Assembly: GCF_000010805.1 (NCBI RefSeq)
Contig: NC_012522.1
Span: 124,001-188,000, forward strand
Length of the DNA stretch: 64,000 nucleotides
Direction: 5' to 3'
Origin: Rhodococcus opacus B4
Lineage (GTDB): Bacteria; Actinomycetota; Actinomycetes; Mycobacteriales; Mycobacteriaceae
Under the pieces are notes generated by a model. That model worked only from the letters and a program-made list of their open reading frames with translations. It was not told where the DNA came from and did not search any database. The translations under genes were made by a program, and so were the position numbers. Numbering within the stretch: the stretch's first letter is position 1; every line of letters begins with the position of its first letter. Shown here piece after piece: positions 19,425-27,667 of the stretch.

Positions 19425-19712
19425 TCATCGGACCGAACCGGCTGCGCCGGTGGCGGTTCGGGTGCGCGGCGCCAGTTCGCACCAGGCGCTGGTGCCGCCG
19501 TGAACATGCGGCTGCGGATAGCACAGGGCCAGGTTCTGGTCCTCGAAGGCGGTGAACCACTGCTTCCAGGACAGATGCTCGAGTCCGGTGGCGACACCGA
19601 GGAAGTCGATCCGGAGACTGCCTGTGCCGTCGCGTGCCGGTCCGCCGCGATGGGCCTGGATCCATCGACGGATCTCGGCGTGATCGGTGGTGATATGCGG
19701 TGATGTGGTCAT
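19425..19712 (-). CDS. Small conserved actinobacterial protein
   Basis: Ninety-five residues from ATG 19712. The pattern TDHAEIRRWIQAHRGGPAR, LRIDFLGVATGLEHLSWKQW and FTAFEDQNLALCYP matches a family of small actinobacterial proteins (usually ...ILRIDFPGYSG...ISWDEFFEKFDE..LALLYQ) of unknown function. The last about 25 residues diverge from the family and may reflect a frameshift. Confidence 0.6.
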   Translation of the reverse strand: MTTSPHITTDHAEIRRWIQAHRGGPARDGTGSLRIDFLGVATGLEHLSWKQWFTAFEDQNLALCYPQPHVHGGTSAWCELAPRTRTATGAAGSVR

Positions 19713-20293
19713 CGACCTCGGCCTCCTCGTGTCACGGGTCGTCAGCGCACCACGCGATGCCCACCGGTCCGATCGATCCTGCGGTGCAGCACACCCCGGT
19801 CAGGTGCAACCTCAGCCGCACAACGGATTCGCCCACGTTCACATTTAGCTGACGTGACGACCCGGCGGCCGCGGCTGAGGAGTGCACCGACGCCGGGGCG
19901 AGAATGTCGTCCCGGGTTCGACGCCGCTCACCCCGTTGGGTACCCGATAGTTGCCGAACACACGCCGTGCGGTGGGTCAATCTTCGCGGCGCCGCCCTCA
20001 CCTGCCGGGGACGGCAGCATCCGATCACCACGACCACGACCACGACACCGTCCCGGCCAAGGCCGAAGGTCCTCGAACATGGCCTGCCACCACCGGTCGG
20101 CAGGTGCTGTTCACCGCCGAGGGGTGCGGCGTATTCTCGACACCGTTCCCCGAAGAAAATCCCATCCGAGTCCGATTCGAGGAACACCGGGCCCCGACGT
20201 AACCCCCCGACGCCGGGGCCCCGCACTGCCGGCCGCCGGCGAAGTTCATCGTCGACACTCGTAGTGCCCGAGGTGAAGCGCCCCGGTGTCGCT
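19713..20293. other. Region with one doubtful ORF
   Basis: The plus-strand frame 19951-20202 ends GRQVLFTAEGCGVFSTPFPE and could be a small protein, but its N-terminus is His/Asp-rich low complexity and no ribosome binding site is seen. Nothing else is supported. Confidence 0.3.
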
Positions 20294-20782
20294 CTAGTGG
20301 TGGTCGCCGCCGGCTTGTTCCCGGGCAGCGCCGCCCCCCACGCAGGTTCGACCCTGGGACGTCGGGGACCGACGCCGCCCGGTTCGGCCGGTTCCCGGCT
20401 CCGGTGCCGTCTCACCGGCGGGATCGTCAGCGGAGGCGGCGTCGGGGTCCTGGTCGGCGCGCAGCTGCGCGTTGTCCGCTTCCAGCCGGCGGTTGTCGCG
20501 TTCGAGTTCGCCGGTACGGTGCTCGAGGTCGAGGACCCGGCCGATCCCGACGAGGTTGACCCCGGCGTCAATGAGTTCGGCGATGCGCCGCAGCCGGGCC
20601 AGGTCGAAGTCGCTGTAGCGGCGGGTGCCACCGCCGGTGCGACCCGGGGTGATCAGTCCGTACTCCTCGTACAGGCGCAGCGCCGCGACCCCGAACCCGG
20701 ACAGCTCGGCGGCCACCGAGATTCCGTAAACACCACGCACTGACGGCGATTCGCGATCCCGACGGCCGGATTCTTCGGACAT
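20294..20782 (-). CDS. hspR: HspR-like MerR-family heat-shock repressor
   Basis: About 162 residues from ATG 20782 (GGAG upstream; TTG 20815 is an alternative). Residues about 17-85 are the MerR-type DNA-binding domain in its HspR form: YGISVAAELSGFGVAALRLY, EEYGLITPGRTGGGTRRYSD and LIDAGVNLVGIGRVLDLE, the GVNLxGI segment being a hallmark of HspR. A coiled coil and a disordered tail follow. HspR binds inverted repeats near chaperone genes with DnaK as corepressor. Here it is divergent from hsp20, with two palindromes between, so it probably controls itself and Hsp20 and perhaps the dnaK operon 4 kb away. Confidence 0.8.
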   Translation of the reverse strand: MSEESGRRDRESPSVRGVYGISVAAELSGFGVAALRLYEEYGLITPGRTGGGTRRYSDFDLARLRRIAELIDAGVNLVGIGRVLDLEHRTGELERDNRRLEADNAQLRADQDPDAASADDPAGETAPEPGTGRTGRRRSPTSQGRTCVGGGAAREQAGGDHH

Positions 20783-20819
20783 GTTTTCGCTCCGATCGGG
20801 AATTTTCTCGCTCAATCTC

Positions 20820-20838
20820 TTGTCATAGTCTACGACAA
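20820..20838. promoter_or_regulatory. Palindrome, candidate HspR-like operator 1
   Basis: TTGTCATAGTCTACGACAA is palindromic at 8 of 9 paired positions around a central T. It lies between the divergent hspR-like and hsp20 genes. Confidence 0.5.
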
Positions 20839-20851
20839 ATGCTATAACGAA

Positions 20852-20868
20852 CCTACAGCATCTGTAGG
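20852..20868. promoter_or_regulatory. Palindrome, candidate operator 2
   Basis: CCTACAG/CTGTAGG is a perfect 7-bp inverted repeat with a 3-base spacer. A TATAAC hexamer (20843-20848) just upstream could be the -10 box of hsp20. Confidence 0.5.
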
Positions 20869-20911
20869 AAGTTTACCTGATGGGATGAAAGGATTCTGGA
20901 GGTAGGTGGAC

Positions 20912-21340
20912 ATGATGTTGATGCGCACGGATCCGTTCCGCGATCTGGACCGACTCACCCAGCAGATCTTCGGTACCGCGGCCCGTCCGGCGGTGATGCC
21001 GATGGACGCCTGGCGGGAAGAGGACCGATTCGTCGTGGAGTTCGATCTCCCCGGAGTGAACGCCGACTCGCTGGATCTGGACGTCGAGAAGAACACCCTG
21101 ACAGTGCACGCCGAACGGGCCGCACTGAACGAGAACCGGGAGATGGTCGCCGCCGAACGCCCGCGCGGGGTGTTCAGCCGGCAACTGTTCCTCGGCGAGA
21201 ACCTCGACGTCGACAAGATCGAGGCGAACTACGACGCCGGCGTACTGCGGTTGACGATCCCGATCGCGGAGAAGGCCAAGCCCCGCAAGATCGAAATCAG
21301 CAGCAACGGTCATTCCGAACAGAAGGCCGTCAACGCCTGA
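20912..21340 (+). CDS. Small heat-shock protein Hsp20
   Basis: A 142-residue alpha-crystallin-type protein; ATG 20912 follows GGAGGT at 20898-20903. The N-terminus [15 protein letters not shown] is the usual oligomerising segment. The crystallin domain runs from about residue 33 ([20 protein letters not shown]) through [17 protein letters not shown] to [20 protein letters not shown], with the GVLRLTIPI signature. It is an ATP-independent holdase. It is probably repressed by the divergent HspR-like protein. Confidence 0.93.
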   Translation: MMLMRTDPFRDLDRLTQQIFGTAARPAVMPMDAWREEDRFVVEFDLPGVNADSLDLDVEKNTLTVHAERAALNENREMVAAERPRGVFSRQLFLGENLDVDKIEANYDAGVLRLTIPIAEKAKPRKIEISSNGHSEQKAVNA

Positions 21341-21409
21341 CAGCGCGGGACGACCGCGACCCGCTGCACCTGACCGAGGTTCGACGATCCGGGAGGGGGT
21401 GAACAGACG

Positions 21410-21718
21410 ATGACATCGACAAACCCGGTTGCCGAGGTGAACGCCACCGACACCAGGGAGCGCACCGAACGCGAGACGATGTGGCCGTGGCACGAGCTCG
21501 ACTACGCACTGCTCGTGGCCGATTCGGACCGCATCCTCGCCGACGCGCTCACGCCGCAGGCCGTGGTCCTGCTCCACCGGGTGGCCACCGCACCGGCCGG
21601 CCGGGCGCGTCCATCTCCTCCCACTCCGGTGGGGTGGACGGCGCTTCCCCCGCCGCTGCCCGAGATCCGCGCCACGCAGCGCTCACCTCCGAGGCCGGAG
21701 AAGCCGGGCAAGGTCTGA
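21410..21718 (+). CDS. Small hypothetical protein
   Basis: ATG 21410 has a strong ribosome binding site (GGAGGGGGTG). Residues 1-58, including TMWPWHELDYALLVADSDRI and LTPQAVVLLHRVA, look coding; the remaining 45 residues are Pro/Arg-rich and may be out of frame. Same direction as hsp20, 70 bases downstream, so possibly co-transcribed. Confidence 0.5.
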   Translation: MTSTNPVAEVNATDTRERTERETMWPWHELDYALLVADSDRILADALTPQAVVLLHRVATAPAGRARPSPPTPVGWTALPPPLPEIRATQRSPPRPEKPGKV

Positions 21719-22104
21719 TGTGTCGAAAGGAGTGAGGAACCAGAGACGACCCAATGGACGGGGTTTCGCCCGCCGCCGTCTCCTTCCTGTCAATGTTCTC
21801 AAGACGCGGCGCGGCGAAACCCGGGCACACCGTCCGGCACCGCCGATCCACCGAGATGACAGTAACGGCGCCGACCGAGAATTCGACGAACACGCATTCG
21901 CGAGCGGATTCGACCGGGGCGCACCGCCATTGACTGGCACATACAGTATCTCGTCGGCCGTCCGGGCGGGCAGTGCCCACCCAGCATTGAAGCCGACAAG
22001 CGGGGGCGGGTCCCTTCGTGCGGGCGGGCCCGCCCCGCCCTGGTGGTTCCGGCATCCCGAGCCCGGAACCACCTATTCTCATGCACCACGAGTGAGGCGA
22101 GGTG
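21719..22104. other. Region without a supported gene
   Basis: Frames on both strands are Arg/Pro-rich with no domain. A plus-strand frame that continues to 22670 is a shadow of the J-domain gene. Confidence 0.4.
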
Positions 22105-22512
22105 ATGGCCACCGAACGCGATCCCTATCGGGTGCTGGGCCTGTCCCCGTCGGCGTCCCAGGCCGACATCGCCAGCGCCTACCGGCGGCTGCTGCGCCGG
22201 CACCACCCCGACACCCGCACCCGTCACCCCGCCGACCCGGCGGCGGACGAGTACCTCCAGCAGGTCATGACCGCCTACGCCCTGCTCCGCGACCCCGACC
22301 ACCGCGCCGCCCACAACCAGGCAGAAGCAGACCGGACAGAAGCAGACCGGGTGGACGCCGAGGCGATAGTGCCCGAACCTCGGGGACGACGGCGCGGGCG
22401 AGCACCGTGGGCCGCGGCCCCACCATTGATTCGCGTCGTGGTGGCCGACGCCCCGCCGCCCCATCCACCCGCCACCGGATTGTGGGTCGGACCGGTGCGA
22501 CGGCACCGCTGA
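22105..22512 (+). CDS. Stand-alone J-domain protein
   Basis: About 135 residues from ATG 22105 (GTG 22102 possible), ribosome binding site GAGGCGAGG. Residues 5-68 form a J domain: DPYRVLGLSPSASQADIASA, YRRLLRRHHPDTR with the HPD tripeptide, and AYALLRDPDHRAAHN. There is no Gly/Phe region or zinc domain; the tail is low complexity. It is a type III J protein that could stimulate the DnaK of this island. Confidence 0.85.
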   Translation: MATERDPYRVLGLSPSASQADIASAYRRLLRRHHPDTRTRHPADPAADEYLQQVMTAYALLRDPDHRAAHNQAEADRTEADRVDAEAIVPEPRGRRRGRAPWAAAPPLIRVVVADAPPPHPPATGLWVGPVRRHR

Positions 22513-22929
22513 AGTCAGACATCCCTGGATCTCGGATGTCAAGCAGCGATGGTGTGCTGACGGTGCGATCACGCGGTCGCCTGGTCGTAGGCGGCGTGGG
22601 TCTACGACTCTTCAGAGTGTCCTTCCTCGGCAAGCAATGCGAGGCTGACCCTTGGAGTAGACACACCTGATGCCATGTAGGGGCAGGGTCGCCCGCTCCA
22701 AATGGTTCCCGGCGAATGCTGGGGGTCTCAAGTCCCACCGCGGCGTAGGAGGCCGGGACTGCCCCCTGGTTGACACATGGGGTGTGCAGTTTCAGGCCGC
22801 GTGTGCGGTCTGATGGAGCGACTCATATCTATGCCTCGACAGGGCGGGCGGGTACTTCACCACGCGATCACATCGGAAGCTGACGGTCGTTGTCGCCGCC
22901 GCGGCCGCACCGTCCGCTCCCGCGGAACG
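22513..22929. other. Non-coding stretch with strong local pairing
   Basis: No gene is supported. The part 22630-22780 has several short stems, for example AGTCCC/GGGACT flanking an internal CCGCGGCG loop, and an A/G-rich run followed by CCCCCT. The texture resembles a structured RNA or the non-coding end of an insertion element, but no transposase is near and I cannot name a family. Confidence 0.3.
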
Positions 22930-23970
22930 TCAGGGGTGTGGGCGCATGGTTTCGAGCATGTAGTCGAGTTCGGCGGTGGTGCGGTGGGGTGGGAGGGTGA
23001 GGGTGAGGATCGGTGTCTCGGCGCCTGCGGTGTACCAGCGCTGGAGGTGGTCGTGAGCGGTGTCGGGTGTGCCCCAGACGGTGAGCTCGTCGAGCAGAGC
23101 ATGGGCTGCGGCTGGCACGTCGGTGGTGTCGTGGGTCGGGTTGCTGGCGAGCACGGCCTCGACCTGGTGGTGGTATCCCCGTTCGCTCAGCGAGCGGCGG
23201 TAGAGCGAGCCCATGCTGGTGAGGTAGAACGCGATCCACCAGGACGCGATCTCGTGGGCCTTTGCCTGATCGGCCGCGACGGCGGTGGGGACGGCCGGAC
23301 ACACCAAGGGGCGTGTGGTGTGGCCGGATCGGGCGCCCGCCTGCTGGAGCAGGTCGATTCCGTGGGGCAGCCACGACCGCGGGACCAGGAAGGGCATCCA
23401 GCCGTCCGCCAGTTCACCGGCGAGTTGGATGGATTTGTTTCCGAGTCCGGCGAGGTAGATCGGCAGGCCGGTGCGCGCGGCGACACCCAGCCGCAGGGAC
23501 CGGTGGTCGTGGGTCGTTGTCGGGCTGACTCGCTCGCCGTCGAGCAGTCGACGGACCTGTGCGGTGACCGCGCGCAGCTTGGCCACCGGCGCGGTGAACG
23601 ATTGGTCGTGCAGTCCTTCGACGAGCTGTGGGCTGCTTGCACCCAAGCCGAGGACGAAACGGCCGTGTGAGACCTGGTCGAGGCTGGTGGCGAGCATCGC
23701 GAGGGTGCCGGCGGTGCGGCCCCAGACGCTGAGCACACCGGTACCGATGGTGATTCGTTCGGTCTTGGTGGCGATTTCGGTGAGCAGGACGGCGGCATCC
23801 TGACTCCACCCCTCGGCGAGGAAAAACCCGTCATAGCCGAGATCTTCGGCGCGGCGGGCGACATGCAGTATCACGTCACGGCGCGTTTCGAGTGGGGTCA
23901 CGCAGATACCGAGGCCGCGCCGGGTAGCGCTGACGCCGGAGGCGACGTTGCCGGTTGTGGGGGTGCTCAT
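22930..23970 (-). CDS. LLM-class (luciferase-like) oxidoreductase, probably F420-dependent
   Basis: About 346 residues from ATG 23970, whose first bases overlap the stop of the tetR gene (ATGA, 23967-23970). The barrel motifs are those of the luciferase-like family: LGICVTPLETRRDVILHVAR, AEDLGYDGFFLAEGW, ERITIGTGVLSVWGRT, AMLATSLDQVSHGRFVLGLG and LPIYLAGLGNKSIQLAGELA. Members in actinobacteria mostly use F420H2; the substrate cannot be predicted. Translational coupling with the TetR regulator points to a small self-regulated detoxification operon. Confidence 0.85.
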   Translation of the reverse strand: MSTPTTGNVASGVSATRRGLGICVTPLETRRDVILHVARRAEDLGYDGFFLAEGWSQDAAVLLTEIATKTERITIGTGVLSVWGRTAGTLAMLATSLDQVSHGRFVLGLGASSPQLVEGLHDQSFTAPVAKLRAVTAQVRRLLDGERVSPTTTHDHRSLRLGVAARTGLPIYLAGLGNKSIQLAGELADGWMPFLVPRSWLPHGIDLLQQAGARSGHTTRPLVCPAVPTAVAADQAKAHEIASWWIAFYLTSMGSLYRRSLSERGYHHQVEAVLASNPTHDTTDVPAAAHALLDELTVWGTPDTAHDHLQRWYTAGAETPILTLTLPPHRTTAELDYMLETMRPHP

Positions 23971-24605
23971 GCGCGGGTTGCCGTCCGTTCTGGTGTCGAT
24001 GCTCCACTCGACAGGCGCGTACGTACCGCGAGGCGAGCGCGGTCGAGATAACGCGTGTCGGCGAAGAGATGGAAATATGAGTTGGCCGCCAGCAGCGTGC
24101 CTTCCAGCTCGAACGCGAGCTGGTCCGGATCGGTGTCGATGCACAGCTCACCGGATTGCTGCGCCTCATGTGCCGACTGCGCGAGGGTCTCCATCCACTG
24201 GCGCTGGCACTCGGTGACGGCGTCACGGACCGGGCCGGGCGTCTTGCCGTCGAACTCGGCCATCGCGGCGGCGAAGAAGCATCCCCCAGGAAAGACTCCC
24301 CGTTCGACATACGACAGGAACGACTCACAGAGGGCGGTGAGGCGTTGCATGCCCGGACCCGACTCGAGCGCCGGTGTGACCACCTCGCGCACGTAACGCT
24401 GGCGCGCGACCTCGATGGTGGCCAACTGGAGGTCTTGCTTCGACCCGAAGTGGGCGAACAGCCCACTCTTGCTCATCCCGGTCAGGCTCGCGAGATGCCC
24501 GATGGTGAGTCCGTCCAGACCATCGATCGATGCGACGTCGGCAGCCGCGTGCAGCACGGTCTCCCGCGTCTTGGCGCCTGGGGTCGTGTTCCGCTTCTGT
24601 GCCAT
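23967..24605 (-). CDS. TetR-family repressor
   Basis: A 212-residue protein. The helix-turn-helix is at about residues 30-62 (GLTIGHLASLTGMSKSGLFA then HFGSKQDL). The C-terminal ligand domain, with PGGCFFAAAMAEF and the TDPDQLAFELEG helix, is of the TetR_C_6/C_16-like kind. It is the first gene of an operon with the LLM oxidoreductase and is divergent from the FAD oxidoreductase at 24688. The 18-bp palindrome between them is its likely operator. Confidence 0.88.
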   Translation of the reverse strand: MAQKRNTTPGAKTRETVLHAAADVASIDGLDGLTIGHLASLTGMSKSGLFAHFGSKQDLQLATIEVARQRYVREVVTPALESGPGMQRLTALCESFLSYVERGVFPGGCFFAAAMAEFDGKTPGPVRDAVTECQRQWMETLAQSAHEAQQSGELCIDTDPDQLAFELEGTLLAANSYFHLFADTRYLDRARLAVRTRLSSGASTPERTATRA

Positions 24606-24621
24606 GAACTCACCCTAGTAC

Positions 24622-24639
24622 AGCACGAACGATCGTGCT
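24622..24639. promoter_or_regulatory. 18-bp palindrome, likely TetR operator
   Basis: AGCACGA and TCGTGCT flank a 4-base centre ACGA. It lies 16 bases upstream of the tetR start and about 50 bases upstream of the divergent FAD oxidoreductase, a position suited to control both. Confidence 0.7.
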
Positions 24640-24687
24640 ATCGTCAATTCCGGTCGGCCTTCGTGCCGGCCCGAAGGAGAAGGCCTG

Positions 24688-25890
24688 ATGTTCGACGTGA
24701 TCGTGGTGGGCGCCCGATGCGCAGGCGCATCATTGGCGATGCTTCTGGCACGGGGCGGGCACCGTGTCGCGGTGGTCGATCGAGCGTCGTTTCCCAGCGA
24801 CACCATGTCCACCCATTTCCTGTGGCAACGTGCCGCGTTCCGACTGCGGGATTGGGGGTTGCTCGATCGGTTGCACGCCCGCGGCTGCGCACCGATCGAG
24901 CAGATCACCTTCGACGTCGGCCCGGTGCAGATGTCGGGTATCGGGCCGGGCGTCGAAGGGCAGACGGCCGTGTACTGCCCGAGGCGGACGGTTCTCGACG
25001 CGGTGCTGGTCGAGGCGGCCGTCGAGGCGGGCGCCGAACTGATCGACGGCGTCGTCGTCGACGACGTGGTGTGGGCGGACGGTCGGGTATCGGGCGTGCG
25101 CGGCCGTTGCCGAGGTGTCGGCGGCTCGTTGTCGTTGCGGGCACCGCTGGTCGTCGGGGCCGACGGTCTGCACTCAACCGTCGCGCGGCGAGTCGCTGCT
25201 CGTGTCTACAACCACCATCCGCCGCTGACGTGCGTGTACTACTCCTATTGGAGTGGCCTCGGCAATGTGCGCGCGTCGTTCCACGCCCGAACCGGCCAGC
25301 TGATCCTGGTCTGGCCCACCAACGACGGACTCACCTGCATCTACGTCGGTTGGCCCCGCCGGGAATTTGCGCGTGTCCGCACAGACCTCGACCGAAGCTT
25401 TCAGGCCGCCCTCGATCTGGTGCCCGGACTGCGTGACACGGTCGCCTCCGGCCACCGCGAACAACGTTTCGTCGGTACCGCCGACCTACCCAACCAGTAC
25501 CGAACATCGGTCGGACCGGGCTGGGCGCTGCTCGGCGATGCCGGCCACCACAAGGACCCCTCCACGGGGATGGGCATCGCCGATGCGTTCCTCAGCGCCG
25601 ACCTGCTCGCGAAGGCCATCCAGAGCGCGCGCGCCGGCCGTTCCGTCGACGACGCACTCGGCGACTACCAGCGTCAGCGCGACCAGCTCACCGCCAACGG
25701 CTTCGAATTGGCGCTCAACACGGCCCGCCTCGCGCCGCTCTCGAACGGACTCACTGCGTTCTACAGAGCGGCCGCCACCCAACCGGAGGTAGTCGAGCGG
25801 ATCTTCGGCGTCCTCGGCGGGTCGGTGCCCATCCGAGACGTCTACTCTGCACCGCGCATCGCGTCGGTACTCGCACAAGCCAACGCGTAA
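24688..25890 (+). CDS. FAD-dependent oxidoreductase (geranylgeranyl-reductase-like)
   Basis: A 400-residue flavoprotein; ATG 24688 follows GAAGGAGAAGG. The N-terminal dinucleotide site is VIVVGARCAGASLAMLLARG. The second FAD motif, GWALLGDAGHHKDPSTGMGI, is at about residue 280, followed by FLSADLLAKAI. LVVGADGLHS is the middle DG motif. This is the layout of NAD(P)/FAD-dependent aromatic hydroxylase/geranylgeranyl reductase-like enzymes. Substrate unknown. It is divergently transcribed from tetR and the F420 oxidoreductase and is likely induced with them. Confidence 0.88.
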   Translation: MFDVIVVGARCAGASLAMLLARGGHRVAVVDRASFPSDTMSTHFLWQRAAFRLRDWGLLDRLHARGCAPIEQITFDVGPVQMSGIGPGVEGQTAVYCPRRTVLDAVLVEAAVEAGAELIDGVVVDDVVWADGRVSGVRGRCRGVGGSLSLRAPLVVGADGLHSTVARRVAARVYNHHPPLTCVYYSYWSGLGNVRASFHARTGQLILVWPTNDGLTCIYVGWPRREFARVRTDLDRSFQAALDLVPGLRDTVASGHREQRFVGTADLPNQYRTSVGPGWALLGDAGHHKDPSTGMGIADAFLSADLLAKAIQSARAGRSVDDALGDYQRQRDQLTANGFELALNTARLAPLSNGLTAFYRAAATQPEVVERIFGVLGGSVPIRDVYSAPRIASVLAQANA

Positions 25891-26239
25891 ACCCCCATCC
25901 CTTTTCGCGTGGTCGACGGCCGGCACGCCAGACACGGTGGCGGGAAACGGAAAAGCAACGCAGAGGAAATCGTTGCCGACGGTCGGTCCATCCTGGCCAT
26001 CATCTGGCACCCCCTCGACGGCGCGGGCGCCACTTTCCACGGCCTCGGGACCGAGCACTCCAGCCGCAACGTCAAACCCGGACATGAAGATACGCAATCA
26101 CATCGGCAACTCGAAACCCTCCGCCACGTCACCCTCATCCCGGCCGCCTGACCCGCACCGCACATGCGGATCCGGTTTCGTGAATGGTTGTGACCGCTCG
26201 ACGATCCGGGGTGGCGCCGGTCGAGATGGCGCGTCCCAG
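25891..26239. other. Region without a supported gene
   Basis: Small frames on both strands (25909-26151 plus, 25842-26165 minus) have no recognisable feature. It separates two converging FAD enzymes. Confidence 0.4.
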
Positions 26240-27577
26240 CTAGCGGGGGCGGGGCAGGATCTGGCGCAGGACGCGCAGCACGGTGCCGGGGCTCATCAGC
26301 CGCTCCGGGCGATCGACCAGGGCGGCGACGCGGATGAAGGTCGTGGCGAGCACGGGATCATGGGCGGCAGCCGCATGCAGACGCGGAATATAGGCGTTGG
26401 CGATCCGCATCTTCGGGCTGCGGGCTCCGATCACGTCGGGGAAGGCCAGGTCCGCGCCGACCGACATGTCCCACGGCACGTCGATCATTTTCGCGACGTC
26501 GCGAAAGAACGTACGTGGGTGGGGTTCGGTGGCTCGTTGCAGGTGACGTCGCAGCGTAATCGCCTCGAGAGCCGCGACAGTCATGCCCTGCGCGTAAATC
26601 GGGTTGAAGCTGCACAGGGCGTCTCCGGTCACGAGGAATCCGGCGGGGAATCGTGACAGGCGTTCATACCGCCGGCGGACGCTCGCCGGAAACCGGAACG
26701 ACCGGGCCCGCTCGAGCGGCTCGGCGTCCCGGATCACGTCGCAGAGATCCGGGATCGGTAGGGTACGGGCGAAGTCGAGAAAGCCGTCCGGATCGGTGGG
26801 CGGATAGTCGCCGAGCATTCCCATCAGCGTCACCAGAAAGCGGTTCCCCTCAAGCAGCTGCAAGGCGCCGCCCCGCGGAGCATCGGGCGTCGGACCGATC
26901 ACGACCCCGAGGTCATTGCCCAAACCCGGGGCCGGGGCTCGGTAGATCTGGGTCGTGTAGCCGAGACCCACCTGCAGCTTCTCCTCCTCTGGCGATTCAA
27001 AACCCAGCTCCGCCAACCATGTTGGGGCTCGTGAACCCCGCCCGGTCGCGTCGACGACCAGGTCGGCGTCGAGGACCTCCTCGGCGCTGCCGTCGGCCCG
27101 TCGAAGCACACGGACCCCGGTGACGCGGCGACGGTCGGGCGTCATGGTCAGGCCGGCGGCGTCGCAGCAATCCACGAGTGTGACACCGGGGAGTTCGCTC
27201 ACCCGGGCACGCACGCAGCCCTCCAGGTACGATCGGCTGGCGCTGACGACGGTCATCCCGCTCTCCGGCTGCGGAAACCGGTGCCCGCTCAGGCACCATC
27301 GCACGTCGCGCAGGTTGTCCAATGTCGGCACCCCACGCGCAGCCAGGTCGTCGGTGAAGCCCGGGAACAGCTCCTCGAGGACCTGCTGACCGCGTTCGAT
27401 CAGCACGTGGGTGTGCCGGGCTTGGGGCACACAGCGGCGTGGGGCCGCGGTACCCGGGAGGTGATCGTGATCCACCACGATCACCTGCGCATACGCCTCG
27501 GACAGCACCCGGGCCGCGAGTAAGCCGGCGATGCTGGCGCCGAGCACCACTGCTCGGTGACCGATTCGAGTTGTCAT
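26240..27577 (-). CDS. FAD-dependent oxidoreductase (PHBH/squalene-epoxidase-like)
   Basis: A 445-residue flavoprotein; ATG 27577 has a GAGGAGG site upstream. The N-terminus AVVLGASIAGLLAARVLSEA is the FAD-binding fold. ADLVVDATGRGSRAPTWL is the DG region and SRFPAGFLVTGDALCSFNPI the second FAD motif with GD, followed by AQGMTVAALEAI. These fit the hydroxylase-like family often annotated as 2-polyprenyl-6-methoxyphenol hydroxylase. No dedicated reductase is adjacent. It follows the STAND regulator by 90 bases in the same direction, so regulator and enzyme probably form an operon. Confidence 0.85.
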   Translation of the reverse strand: MTTRIGHRAVVLGASIAGLLAARVLSEAYAQVIVVDHDHLPGTAAPRRCVPQARHTHVLIERGQQVLEELFPGFTDDLAARGVPTLDNLRDVRWCLSGHRFPQPESGMTVVSASRSYLEGCVRARVSELPGVTLVDCCDAAGLTMTPDRRRVTGVRVLRRADGSAEEVLDADLVVDATGRGSRAPTWLAELGFESPEEEKLQVGLGYTTQIYRAPAPGLGNDLGVVIGPTPDAPRGGALQLLEGNRFLVTLMGMLGDYPPTDPDGFLDFARTLPIPDLCDVIRDAEPLERARSFRFPASVRRRYERLSRFPAGFLVTGDALCSFNPIYAQGMTVAALEAITLRRHLQRATEPHPRTFFRDVAKMIDVPWDMSVGADLAFPDVIGARSPKMRIANAYIPRLHAAAAHDPVLATTFIRVAALVDRPERLMSPGTVLRVLRQILPRPR

Positions 27578-27667
27578 GAGAGCCTCCTCGATGTGATGGA
27601 TGACAACTACGAGAAGGGTGCGAGAATTCGGTGCTCGATCACCAGTCCGATTACTGCTCGGTGGTGT

